Under the pieces are notes generated by a model that saw only the letters and a program-made list of their open reading frames with translations, was not told where the DNA came from and did no database searches. This document shows, in pieces, positions 1 through 12,329 of a DNA stretch of 64,000 nt (positions are counted from its first letter, which is position 1; every line of letters starts with the position of its first letter). Source of the stretch: Tipula vernalis (Eukaryota; Arthropoda; Insecta; Diptera; Tipulidae); the NCBI GenBank assembly GCA_958295665.1, contig OY282560.1:209544420-209608419 (forward strand), written 5' to 3'. The translations under genes were made by a program, and so were the position numbers.

Positions 1-632
1 CGAATCCACCGATTAGACTGTCAACTGGAAATTGGGCGGGAAGTGTTGAAGAAAAGCCAATGCTTTTGCTGCTCATCTGTCAACAGTATTCGCTCTACAT
101 GAGGAAGATACTTATTTCGTGCTAGCCCAGCAAATGGATATAATTGGAAGAAAGTTAAGAATACAATTAAAATTGCGTATGTCTGAAAAAGGCATTAGGA
201 AATGACATCATTACTGGAAAGGAACTGCCAGATAAATGCATAAAACTAATAACATTTGTATTCAACATGATCATGCGAACCAGTTATATTCCTAAAAATA
301 TCTTAGATCACAATGGTACATAAGCCAGGAAAAAATGAAAATCAGATCTCATAATATCGTCTAATAAGCATGCTGCCCACAATCTCAAAGCTATTTGAAA
401 AAATGTTTCTAATGAAATTGAAACCAATATTAGAAGAACGTCGCGTTATTCCAGACTATCAATTTGGATTGCAAAACCAACTTGGTACTACAGAGCAAGT
501 ACACAGAATTGTAAATGCAATCAAAATCACCTTCGAGGAAAAGAAATATTGTTCTGCTGTCTTTTTGGATATCGCACAAGCCTTTGCTAAAGTTTGGCAG
601 TATGGACTAATATCAGAGCCTTCTAGAGTATA
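1..632 (+). pseudogene. Jockey-like LINE reverse transcriptase fragment
   Basis: This is the N-terminal part of a non-LTR retrotransposon ORF2, cut by the left window edge. Near 50-170 a frame reads KANAFAAHLSTVF, the segment that follows the endonuclease in jockey-type elements. From 190 to 350 a broken frame reads ELPDKCIKLITFVFN. The open frame 370-632 gives LLP-type motif MLPTISKLFEKMFLMKL, then a degenerate FRNQHGTTEQ-like box and the AVFLDIAQAFAKVW block; the last normally has D where this copy has the second A. The frame stops before the catalytic YADD box. Several frame changes and the loss of everything after 632 show a dead copy. Clade assignment rests on recognised motifs only. Confidence 0.8.
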
Positions 633-772
633 GAGCCATAATCATAATGACGTATTTTTTAGAAGCTTTTTTAGTGGTATAACTTTTCATAGATTTCCAT
701 AGGAATCCATAGTAAAAATGGTGTGTTTTAGCTTCAAGTTTTTCAATGAAAAAAACAAATATATTATAAAAC

Positions 773-1926
773 GTTTATATAAATATTTTCTACACATCTT
801 GAACAACAACATTCAAGAAGACTATATTGTTATTGAATAAATATTAATTGCAGAAATATTAAAATTAAACTATGCCTAAAATATATTTTTCGATTTTCCA
901 TTTTGAAAAATAAGTCAAAGTTGGCTCTGATGAATTAAAATAATACTTGTTAAATTTATCTTTAGTTTTACTAGTGTACGTAAGATGTCTAAAATATTTA
1001 CAGAAAAATACGAAAAACAATTATTTAGTCACAAAATTATCACTTGTACTTAATGTTTTGTGAATTTGTTTTGCTTTTCCTACAATTTTTTTACTTGAAA
1101 TTTCCTCAGGTGATAATTATTGGTATGAATTTACCAAATTTGTACGGCTATCACTGCCATCTATGTAATGTATATTGACTTAATATTGCTAATATCAAAG
1201 CAACCTTGATTATACAAAGCCATAGTCTAATAAAGACAGCTTTTATAAAGGAATTAGAAACGAGGAAAAAACCAAACTTTTCATAGTAAAATACACAAAA
1301 CATATGGGAAATCACATTTTTTCCCAAGACTAATTTTTAAATGAAAACGTTACAAATTCTTAATTATGATTTCTGAAATACTTTCATAAATATTTGAGTT
1401 TCAACATATATGAGTATCGTTTAAGTAAATCGTTTTTATTTTCTTGTAATAATTGATTTATTTAAAGCAAAATATAAAAAAAAATTTATAACAACACCAT
1501 TCTGGTCAAATTAAAATAAAAGCTTACTACAATTCGTTTGGTCATTAAGTCAATATACATTACATAGATGGCAGTGATGGCCGTAAAAAAATAGGTAAAA
1601 TCATACCAAAAATTACCACCTGAGGATAATTCAAGTAAACAAATTGTAGGAAAAGCAAAACAAATTCACAAAACATTAAGTACGAGTGATAATTTTGTGA
1701 TTAAATATTTTTTTTTCGTATTTTTCTGTAAATATTTTAGACATCTTACGTACACTAGTAAAACTAAAGATAAATTTAGCAAGTATTATTTTAATTCGCC
1801 AGAGCCAAAAAATATATTTTATAAATAATTTAATTTTAATATTTCTGCAATTAATGTTTACTTAATACCAATATGGCCTTCTTGTTTATTGTTCTTAAAG
1901 ATATGTAGAAAACTTTTATATAAACA
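773..1926. mobile_element. 1.15-kb element with long terminal inverted repeats
   Basis: The left arm (about 773-1184) and right arm (about 1544-1926) are diverged inverted copies of each other. Matching landmarks are GTTTATATAAATATTTTCTA at the left edge against TAGAAAACTTTTATATAAAC at the right edge, TTTAGTTTTACTAGTGTACG near 963 against its complement near 1750, and CACTGCCATCTATGTAATG near 1153 against its complement near 1555. The roughly 360-bp spacer is AT-rich with no ORF. The shape suggests a non-autonomous foldback-type or long-TIR MITE element. I could not define a target-site duplication. Confidence 0.75.
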
Positions 1927-2110
1927 GGGATAGAAATAAATTAAGTAAATAACATTCATTCGTTCACAATTTGTTTAAAGTTCGTGCATAAATTACACAT
2001 TGGCTGGTATGTATAACATGATGGATGTTTTGTAGAATGATATTTCTTTTGAGCTCGTATAACAAATGTGAAACATTAATTATTAAATTTTTATAATAGT
2101 GACGTTGAAT

Positions 2111-3790
2111 ATGGATTTTCAATTCGATGTATGGAAACATTTTAAGAAGTGAGACACTTCAGGAAAGGAGAAGAAAGTAACGTGTAACCACTGCAAAAAT
2201 CAACTATGTATCATTCTACGGATCAACAACAACATTAATACGCCACGTTGAAAATGTTCATAAAATTTCTTTTAAACGTAAAAACGAGAATAATTCAGAA
2301 TAAGCTGATGGTGATAATGAAACCGTTGCTGTAAAAAAACAAAAATCTGTTCAAACTTTTGTTCAAAAAAGGATTCACTGGCTTATATTGTAGCTAGGAT
2401 GGTTGCATTAGATGGCATAAGTGCTTTTACAATATCAAGAAGTAAATTTATCAGATAGTCGATTGCTAATCGCGGATACTCTCTTCCGAAAAACCATTCC
2501 GACATTATGAACCTTGTTCATAAAAATTATGAGTTGACGAAGCAGGAACTCATTCAACAGGCAATAAAAGTGAATTTAAAGAAGAAGCTTGCGAAATCGT
2601 CGATATCTAAATATAAACATTCTTCAATCGGGAGGGCAATGTCATAATTTAGGTATGATTCGAATTTTTGGTAGCTACCCAGCTTCAAAATTAATTGAAC
2701 TACTTCGTGATAAATTGGCAGAATTTTAATTGGGTTTTGATGACATTATCGGCTGTACTACAGACGGTGCAGCAGTTAAGGTTTGTTTTGGGGAAAACAT
2801 ACTGATGGCACATCAACTATGCTACAGCCATGGCATACATTTAGCCGTTTTAGACGTCATCTATAAACGGATTGAAGTCGAACCAGAAATGCCACCTGGA
2901 TTGGAAAGTCATAATGCAATATCCGACAAAGAAATAGAAGAGGCTGAGGATTGCGACAACAATGATACTATTGAAATAAAACAACTACCAAATCTTCGTG
3001 TGGATCTCCAACATTTATTAAAAAGAATTCGAAAAATAGTTATTATTTTTCGAAAATCACCTGTTAAAAATAATATTTTACAGGCATATGTAATAGCAGC
3101 ACATGGGAAAGAGTTAAATTTACAAATTGATTGTAAAACACGATGGAATACCATGTGTACAATGCTAGACAGATTTGCTAAAATTCATCTGCAAATTTCG
3201 AGCGCACTCAATGATTTGAATCTATCCCATTTACTATCTCAAGGTGATTTGGGTAAAGTGAATGAGGTTTTGAACCTGCTGCAGCCAATCAAATTAGCAG
3301 TCGAAGCACTGAGTCGACAAGATGCTAATTTAATAACGAGCAAGGGAGTTTTGCGATTCTTATTTATTTCAATCAAAGATTACAATGATGAATTTTCAAA
3401 AGAAATGCTAACAACATTAAAATCTCGTATTAGTCAACGGAGAAATACTAAACTAATCTCTCTTATGATTTTGCTACAAAATCCATAACAATTTAGAAGC
3501 CATTCGGGGAATGACGAGTTTTTTCAATTATCATCCAAAAATGAAATTTATAAAATTGCCCAAGAATACGCTGCTGCCTGCTAAGCTAAAAATTTCACAA
3601 AGCAGCCAATTCAACATCCGAGGTTGATGAAGATGATATAGTTGAGCTAGATAATACTGTACCAACCTGTTCCCTTTCTGAAATGCTCCAAAGAAACATA
3701 AATACCGTCCTTCAAACAGTACCGTTAAAAGAAGACAGTATGAGAAAACAATTAAGTATGTACGGGGCAAGGGGAAATAGTTGCCAACAA
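2111..3790 (+). pseudogene. hAT-family transposase pseudogene
   Basis: A broken coding region of a cut-and-paste hAT transposase. A start at 2111 opens MDFQFDVWKHF, followed after a stop and frame change by a BED-type zinc finger: VTCNHCK near 2180 and TLIRHVENVHKI near 2234. The long open frame 2730-3488 carries the RNase-H-like core region, with DGAAVKVCF, HQLCYSHGIHLAVLDVIYK and a TRWNTMCTMLDRF block (hAT elements have a conserved RWN/RWNS motif). Shifted frames to about 3780 read FFNYHPK and further hAT-like residues. The C-terminal dimerisation domain is truncated. Multiple stops make it non-functional. No paired terminal repeats were found. Confidence 0.82.
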
Positions 3791-3899
3791 TGAGTGTGAA
3801 GTTTATGCTAAAAAAATAACAAAAAATTACACTGTTAAATTAGCTATTTTCCAATTGGAATTTAAATTATATGAAAATTTAAATTTTTTGTAATTTTGG

Positions 3900-4131
3900 A
3901 TTTTTCGTACCACCAAACAGATTCATTTCATCAGAAAACAGGTTCTTTTCATCCTTTTCAGATACCATGTGTCTGGAAAAGCTGCACCGAGGTGAGCTCG
4001 TACATCGCGATGGTAGTGGGGAGGTGCTCCATCTTGCTGAAAGTGATTAATTAGTTACACCTGCAATACAAAAAAGACAGCATTTAGCGACAGTTAAAGT
4101 GTGAGTACATTTTTTTGAGACACCCTTTATA
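3900..4131 (-). pseudogene. Mariner/Tc-like transposase scrap
   Basis: On the minus strand about 4045-3955 reads FQQDGAPPHYHRDVRAHLG, the catalytic-aspartate block of an IS630-Tc1-mariner type transposase (QQDGAPPH...R.L). Only this block survives. A possible element end, AAGGGTGTCTCAAAAAAATG on the minus strand, lies at about 4130. The remainder of the gene is missing, so it is a deletion remnant. Confidence 0.65.
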
Positions 4132-4490
4132 TAGTTTTTTTTTAAATTTTTTACTATATTATATTTTAAAATTAAATGCAATGAATTAATTAATAATTTT
4201 TTTTTTAACAATAAAAGTGAATTTTAGTTTCTATTTAACTACATATAATTGTTTTATTTGTATTGTATGTATTTTTCTCATTTAATTTTATTAAAATTTA
4301 CGTTATAAAATTAATATTTTGGGACCAAAAATGCTCGAGTTTGTACTCTAAAAAGGTCGAAAGCTCGAGCTTTGCAAAATGTCTCAAAATCAACAGCTCT
4401 ACTCACTGGTATAATAAAACCCTATATGCAATATTAAAAATATAAAATAAAATGTAAACTGACGTTACTTCATCATTTTTCAATAATTTT
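4132..4490. other. AT-rich spacer
   Basis: Mostly A and T with homopolymer runs. The one short open frame (4263-4445) resembles nothing I know and has a composition expected by chance. No repeat or gene seen. Confidence 0.5.
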
Positions 4491-4494
4491 GCCC

Positions 4495-4975
4495 AGATTT
4501 CCTTTCTAGTTGTTTGACTGAACCTCCTTCAGTCACAAATGCAAAAGGTATTCCAATCAAAAAAGTTTTGACTTGAATGCCTCTTTAGTTTTTTGATTGA
4601 ACTTCCTTCTGAAAAGGCATTTCAGTCTAAAACTATTTTGACTGGTTTGCCTTTTAATTTTTGACTGAAACACCTTTCATTATTTGACTGAAATGCTTTT
4701 GACTGAGGCCCCGGAGCCAACATATAGGTTTACGAAGGCATTTCAGTCAATAAAACCAACCAAATAAAAGGTATTCCAGTCAAAAATGTTTTGATTTAAA
4801 TAACATTCAGGAAGGTTTTTCAGTCCAAAAAGACAAATGGAATTCCATTCAAACTGTTTTCTGACCTTAATACCTTATTTTTTGGGCTTAAATTCCTTTT
4901 TAAAAGGAGTTTTAGTCATAATATATGTATGGGAAATTTTATGACTGAAATGTTTTTGACTGGAATTCGCGGAGC
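4495..4975. repeat. TTTGACTGAAATGCCTTTT repeat cluster, both orientations
   Basis: About a dozen diverged copies of a short module built from TTTTGACTGAAATGCC and its complement GGCATTTCAGTCAAAA. Up to about 4710 most copies are in the first orientation; from 4738 the complement dominates. Two similar blocks, TTTTGACTGAGGCCCCGGAG near 4697 and TTTTGACTGGAATTCGCGGA near 4957, both run into GAGCC. This may be the eroded interior of an inverted-repeat element. No coding content. Confidence 0.65.
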
Positions 4976-4980
4976 CGTAA

Positions 4981-6608
4981 TTTGTGAACAATTTTCTTTA
5001 TTCTTTTCTTTTAAATTTATTTAAGCAAATGATATGGCATGGAAACGATCGTTCGTTTCATAATACATATATACACACATACTATTTCACTTTCACTCAT
5101 ATGGTCGCGTTTTTTATTGTTTCGTTCATTCATAAAGTTTTGTTTGCTACGCGTATAATATAAAAACTACCGAACCTCCTTTGTTTTCCTTCACAATAAT
5201 GTGAAACAAGGATATTAAAACTATATATTGGTCACTTTCTGTATTGGAGTGCATACAGCCATTACATAATTATCTAGTTTAGTGATTCGAATGACATTTT
5301 AATGTATGAAAAAACACATTCTTATATCCTTTTTCTATGATTAAACCATAAATTGGAAGCATTTCCTAAAATCCCACTCATTTACGGTATAATTGAGAAT
5401 GAATAACACATACGCTCGTTAAAAATAAGAACTAGTCCTTTTAAAATTTCGACTGACTACTATATTGGCATAAAAAAGAGTTATTAATTAAATTAACTTA
5501 CCAAATTAACCGTAAAGCACAGTGTTTAGTCGTACTTTTTCCTTTACTCTACAATACAATAATATTACAATATTTAATCCACGTCACAATATGCACTTTG
5601 CGTGAAGCATTTTTGTTTTATTTTGTTTTAACTTTCACGATAACCAAAATAAATTTAAAAAAAAAACAAATTTTATTGCACAATAATTTTTAATTTAATA
5701 TAAAATTTAATTTCAGAATTTCCCGAAAAAATAATCACAAACAACAAAAAAAAAACAAAAATTGGCTAGAAGTATGATGAGATAAAGCAACAAGACCAAT
5801 GCGCAAAAAAGCAACGAAAAAATTAAAATATTTTTATTCTTATTTTACTTAAATCATTTTATTTATAATATTTATATATTTATATATGTATATATATATT
5901 TACCATGAAACATACATAATTTTTTGTTTTTTTTATTTTTTTAAATTTTAATTATTATTTATATAATCACACGTACACAATATTTTATTTATATCATAAT
6001 ATTTATATTTATTATATACTTATAATATTACTATAATAATTAAAAACTACATATATATTTATAATTATTTTAAAATTATTATTAATTATAATTAAAATAT
6101 TATTAAATTTTATTTATTTAGTTGTATTTTTTCATATTTTTTATTATATATATAAAGATATACATATTTTACTATTTATTTATAATTTTTAATTTTATTT
6201 ATTTATTTATTTATATAAACTATTTTGAAGTCATCACAGACAAACACGGAAAAAAAAATTATTTTTACTTAAATTTATAATTTTCTTTTTGTTGTTGTTT
6301 TAAATTATTTAAAAAAAAAACGAATACTTAACTAATTTTCATATTTCGATACTCATTCCCTCTCATTCACACAAAATAATAATAATAATATTAAATTATA
6401 ATAATAAAATAAATTTAAAAAGACAATTAAATATCATTTTTGTTTTGTAGTTTTTAGATATAATTTTGCTTTACTTTAAATGTAATTTTTGCTTTAATTT
6501 TTAAAATTAAATTAAGTTTAAAATCATAAATTGTTTTAATGTTTTTTTTTTTGTTTTTGTTTGTTGTACAGGTTTTATTGTTGTTATTGTTGTGTGATGG
6601 TGGTGGTG
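4981..6608 (-). other. Probable Dll 3' UTR and downstream flank
   Basis: This very AT-rich, non-repetitive stretch lies directly downstream (minus strand) of the Dll stop codon at 6609-6611. On the minus strand it opens with CACCACCACCATCACACAAC and short CAA and TAA runs, then long A/T tracts with many AATAAA-like sequences. I cannot choose the polyadenylation site. The extent is inferred from the absence of transposon motifs and repeats between 4980 and 6608. Transcript data would set the true 3' end. Confidence 0.45.
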
Positions 6609-6627
6609 TTAAACGGCTGGCCATACA
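6609..6627 (-). CDS. Dll: Distal-less, last coding segment (VWPAV-stop)
   Basis: These 19 nt end the Dll protein. On the minus strand a poly-T tract and GTTCCAG acceptor at 6628-6634 precede T GTA TGG CCA GCC GTT TAA. The leading T completes the split threonine codon begun by AC at 23502-23501, giving T-V-W-P-A-V-stop, the C-terminus I know from Drosophila Dll. The tip lies about 16.9 kb from the previous exon and is too short for any ORF search. The acceptor, the codon phase and the exact five-residue match make chance unlikely. Transcript evidence would confirm it. Confidence 0.88.
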
Positions 6628-6895
6628 CTGGAACAAAAAAAAAAAAAAAAAATTGTTAAAATTTTATTTATTATTTAGCGCAGGGCGATTTATTAGTTTT
6701 AAGATTAATTCTAAATTGTTCTATAGAAACAGAGACATAATCTAGTAAATAAGCATTTTAAGATGACGGCTAGTGAAATGATGTGTTTTATAATATATTT
6801 TTCACTCAAGATGGAGTATGCGAGTTTCTAATTAATTTGGTTGAAATTATTGAACTTTTATTTTTCATAGAATTGAATATCATAACAAAAATTAT

Positions 6896-7429
6896 ATGCG
6901 ACTCTTTAATGATACTTTGAAACCGAAGTTTCATAATTTAATACATTACGTTAATATTATAAGAGAATCAGGCCCTTTGCGAAGAATGCGGTGTCTTAAA
7001 TTTAAATGGAAACACAAATCATTTAAAATATATGCCAGAACAATTGCTTCGCGTAAAGATATTTGTCTAACGTTAGCACAAAAATACGAATTAAAGTTTG
7101 CGAATCAAATTATAAATTCCGATAAATATATTACAACTAGTAATTATCTTAACTTTATATCTGAAAAGCATAAGATAAACAGTACGGCAGGAATGCAAAC
7201 AGAATATGTACCTGCTATATCCGAACAAACAGAAGATGCAAGACTCAAAAATTATACTACTTTATCGGGATACCCTTACGACATTAGTTCAGCGGACAAC
7301 ATTTCTCCATCCAGTATCGAAATTTTTGAAGAGATTGAAAAAATCCCTTCGCAACCAATAACGGACAATATGTCCAAACAAGATAATCACAATGATTTGC
7401 TATCTTTGCTATCTTCTTGGAAATTATAG
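6896..7429 (+). pseudogene. Transposon-like protein fragment, LKPKxHxLxHYxxxI family
   Basis: An open frame of 177 codons with the block LKPKFHNLIHYVNIIRESGP, then RRMRCLKFKWKHKSFKIYA and SRKDICLTLAQKYELKFANQ. This pattern, a conserved LKPKxHxLxHYP box followed by RxExxHKxxK and SRxNIxxTLAxK, belongs to a multi-copy uncharacterised insect protein family that I believe is transposon-borne. A related copy lies on the minus strand at 57.5-58.1 kb. The second half (from about residue 100) is acidic and Ser/Thr rich with no motif I know. The start at 6896 is probably internal. No function is established; a nuclease or capsid role should not be assumed. Confidence 0.6.
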
Positions 7430-7626
7430 TTTTTGCCGGAACATTTCACATGTTGGTATACAAACCTTTTCAAATTTAAAAATTATCTGATATAATTTTG
7501 ATGGCAGTTGAACTTGTTAACAATTATATTTTGAAAATAATTAAAATACCCTATGTGAACTCATATATTATTTGAAAGTTATTTAACAAAATTGACGGAG
7601 GAAATTGGAATGCCTATAAACGAAAT
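7430..7626. other. Short spacer between two transposon-like ORFs
   Basis: AT-rich and without a clear motif. It could be a former intron or untranslated region of the same element, because the following ORF also belongs to an insect transposon-like family. Confidence 0.35.
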
Positions 7627-7959
7627 ATGCCGCCTCAAACTGAAATGTCAAACTACAATATATCTTCATCTATAACGAGTGATTTCTCAGTTTCAAAAGT
7701 AGCAACGTATACAAATTCATCTCAAATAACTTTGTCAGATATCCTAAAGGGATCTGGAAAGGTAAATTTTATAATTTATTACTACGAACAAATTGTTGAA
7801 CCGCAAGACGAGCAACAAACTATTTTAATAAATATGATTTGCAAACACTTCTGTGAAAGAAACGTAAATATCTCGCAGACGACGAGTTACAGATTGGAGG
7901 AAGAGATTTGTGAAAGATTTAAAACGGTGAAGCTCTTGATAAAAACTTATATTGTTTAA
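7627..7959 (+). pseudogene. Transposon-like ORF with LSDILK...ILINMI domain
   Basis: An open frame of 110 codons. A low-complexity Ser/Thr lead is followed by ITLSDILKGSGKVNF, IIYYYEQ and QQTILINMICKHFCERNVN, ending near EEEICERF. The arrangement L.DIL....G..I..YY......D...Q.IL...I..Y..E....S......EEI...F is one I recognise from multi-copy uncharacterised insect proteins in which it forms an N-terminal domain. Here it lies 200 bp downstream of the LKPK-type ORF on the same strand. The two may be parts of one rearranged element or two neighbours. The coding region ends in a stop at 7957-7959. Confidence 0.5.
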
Positions 7960-8258
7960 ATACCGAAAAATAAAATAAATCATATTTACCATACCAAGCT
8001 TACTTTATTTTTATTTTTTCGGTGGTTATGATTTACTTTATACAAATAAATATTTGAAATGGAATAGTAAGTATGTATAAAATTTAAAATAGCTAATTAA
8101 AATTTATTTTTATTTTTAAATTAAAGGTTATTATTATTATTATTACAAATAGATCTGCATATTTGGTGCATACAAAAATTATGGCGTACAACACAGGGTG
8201 GAAATCAACGATTCAATATTTATTGATCATCAAACTCTAAGAACATCGGACTTTTATT

Positions 8259-8442
<184 letters not shown>

Positions 8443-8498
8443 TTATTATATATACATTTTGTTCGAGCCGATTTAATATCTTCTGCCCTTAAAATATT

Positions 8499-8572
<74 letters not shown>
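8499..8572. repeat. (TA)n microsatellite
   Basis: A second TA tract of about 74 bp, 60 bp after the first, with one TATG interruption. It directly precedes the 5' side of the DDE-like transposon gene that begins near 8.6 kb. Confidence 0.95.
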
Positions 8573-8573
<1 letters not shown>

Positions 8574-8639
8574 CACAAATACATTAGTTATCAGTAAAAG
8601 AGTAAGAGTCACTTTTTCAGTATATTAAGGACTTGTGCC

Positions 8640-11241
8640 ATATGATTTTTTTCTTCCAGTAATGGCTTCTCGGGGTAAAATGCTAAGGTGGTGAGAAAAG
8701 CACACCTAAAACATAAAACCGGCAAAACCATTAGTACTATTGAAGAAACATTAACCATAAGTAACAATGGCACACATGAACAAGACATTTTTTATGTACA
8801 GGTCATTTTAGTTCTAGCATAGTATCGAAATATTTGGATTACCCTACCTATCTTATATAACACATTTTCACTAAATTCAGTTATTCAGAGGCCAAAATGA
8901 AACTGGAATATGTGGAACTAATACAGCATTAGTTGCCCTCAGTGCAAATCGTGATGAAAATCTTAAAACAATAATTCCTAAGTATGTCGAAGAAAGGAAT
9001 TGTGGTGATATAATTTTATCAAATTCAAATGAAGAGGTTCCTCTGATTCCTGAATCTCATAATTCCAGAAATTCGAATGAATTTATTGAAATGATTGTGG
9101 ACGAATTTCAAAATAACACCTCCAAAACGTATTATCAAGGAATTCGTCAAATTCAGGTATGTTTTATCTAATAACGAAATATTTTAGGTGCATAGATTGC
9201 GTAATCTATTTTTAAAATTTTCAGACCATTAGTGTACTGAGCGGAAGTGTAACCGATTATGGTAACATTGAAGAAGGAACACAGGTATCACTTTTGACGA
9301 AAACAGCGATGGCACTCAACAACAAGAAATTCTTCGCGTACAGGTAACTTTAACTTTTGAATGATAATGAAATATTTGATCCATAAAAATTGCAATAATT
9401 TTTACCGTTTTTAGACCTCATCAATTACACCTTTGAATATCAATGATGGAAATCATGAATTTACGTGTCATTCAAGTTCAAACAAAGATAAATACCCCCC
9501 TCTAATTATCGAATCTGATTGTTCTAGTACTTTAGATGAACTTAATACTGAAAACGTCGGTTGGTAAGACCAGCCGTAGGAAAAAAAAACAAACAAAAAA
9601 TCCTAACACCTTTCGACGACTTCATGGACTTGAATACCAAACAAAAACAGGTAAGGTTATTGACAAGAGAACAATGAAACCAAATCCCTGCGTAAAGAGG
9701 AAAACTTGCACCAACAAATGCAATACCATCTCTGAGGATATTCGGAAATGTTTATTTCTAAGTATCTAAATAATTGTATTAGTGTGGGGCCTGTTCAAAG
9801 AAAAAGAAATAAAACATCCAACATTAGACGCATAAAAAATACTTATAAACTGTTTTACCTGATGATGAGTTAGGCACACCTGTTTGTAAGCAATACCTTA
9901 TGTGTACTGTGGCTATTTCAATACGGCTTATCAGAATAGTGATTGACAAATACAAAGATTTGAGTATACTAGATTTACAAGCTGTTGAGAAAAGATCGTA
10001 CCGCAAAATATCTCCTGGTATTCGATCCAATATTGATAGGTTTATACAGGCTTTACCAGCAGTACCTTCGCATTATTGTCGTGGATCATGTATTCGGAAA
10101 TACCTACCATCTTCTATGAAATCGCTGACCAATTTATATACCATGTATAAGACTAAGCAAATTGGGAATAATTGTGATTATGTTAAATACGACACATTTA
10201 TAAAATTTTTTCGAAATAATTATAATATTGGTATACATAAACCAAAAAACGATAAGTGTGAAAAATGCGAAATATGGGACCATACCCCACAAAGCGAAAG
10301 GGATGAGGAAAAGCGAAACGAAATTGATCTTCATTTAAAGCAAAATGAAAACCTAAAAAAAAAGTTTCTGTCAGATGGTCAGATCAAAAAAAAAAGCGGA
10401 AAACGACTCATCGTTACTAGTTGCAAGTTTTGATTTACAAAAGGTATTGAATCCTCCAGTAGGGAACAACATGCTAATGGGTTACTATAGAAAATTTGCA
10501 TCGTATAACTTCACGATTTACGAAACTTGCACAAAAAATGGAATATGTTATTTATGGGGTGAAAATATTGGACGAAGAGGAGCAAATGAAGTTTACAGCA
10601 ATTTGTGATAATTGTCCGGGTCAAAATAAGAACCGACAAATGGTTGCGTTTTTTAAATATTTTATGAAAACATCAATTAATATAGATAAAATTATTCTTA
10701 CTTATTTGGTTAGCGGTCATACGTATATGCCCGTGGATTCAATGCATGCAGTTATAGAAAAATGAATTAAACATAAGACTGTTTGGTCATTTCGTGAATG
10801 GTCAACCATTTTACGAAATGCACGAACAAACCCTAAACCGTATGATGTTATTTCCATAAATTATTTTGATTTCTTTGACTGGACCGCAATGATTCCAAAA
10901 AATAGTAAAATATTCACGATAACTAAACCACGAAAAGAAATCAAATTTAAGAATATTCAACAAATAGTTGTGTTGAAAGATTCAACAACAATTATCAAAA
11001 CTGATAACTCCAAACATGAAGCGTCTATCCAACTAAACACCGGTGAACCTAAAATTGCCTAAAATGGGGAATTGCCCATTAATGAAAAAAAATATAGAGA
11101 CTTGAAAAAAATGTGTGACAAAAAGATAATTCCACATGAGTTTATTCTGGATTATCTTAACTTGAAAATCAGTGACGCTGTGATTGATGCTCTATCAGAA
11201 ACTGATGGCGAGGATGAGGCTGTTCTGACTAATAACAATTG
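8640..11241 (+). pseudogene. Multi-exon DDE-like transposon gene, SHYCR...DNCPGQNKN family
   Basis: A multi-exon coding region of a widespread uncharacterised animal gene family that is probably transposon-borne. It opens at 8662 with MASRGKML and has short exons separated by introns bounded by GT...TTTTAG/TTCAG near 8801, 9155, 9340 and 9650. The main part reads ALPAVPSHYCRGSCIRKYLP (near 10050), HKPKNDKCEKCEIW (near 10237), SFDLQKVLNPP (near 10430), ICDNCPGQNKNRQMV (near 10601) and GHTYMPVDSMHAVIEK (near 10713). The D in SFDLQ, the D in CDNCPGQN and the terminal E suit an RNase-H-like DDE triad (my inference). A poly-A frameshift near 10390, a deletion/frameshift near 10590 and a stop after 10764 disable it. 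Confidence 0.68.
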
Positions 11242-11950
<709 letters not shown>

Positions 11951-12329
11951 TTTTAAACATCTGTCAATTTTGTATTCCTTTCTTGTATTCATTTTTAGAA
12001 ATAATAAAGAAAAATATTCTTTTGTATAAATCGTAACATGCAACATCGTGTTTTCATGCTGTACCGACATTAAATTATTAATGTCTAATTCGAATAAAAA
12101 GAGATTGCATATTTCTACAAGTGGTGACTTACCGACGATTTTAAAACGCGAATTATTTTTCAATAATTGTGTCAAGTGTTAACTAATATTACTGATCGAA
12201 TTTCATTGTATTTATCAAAAATTAATTAATAAGATCACGTGTTTTGTATGGCATATTTGTTACATAGACTAACGATTATTCAGTCCTAAGGCTAACGGTA
12301 TCGAAATATCGGGTGGTAAATAAAAAATA

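Noticed and set aside
6454..6636. Minus-strand 60-codon ORF over the Dll last exon
   Set aside because: It is in the wrong frame relative to the VWPAV segment and consists of Asn/Lys runs from AT-rich 3' UTR sequence.
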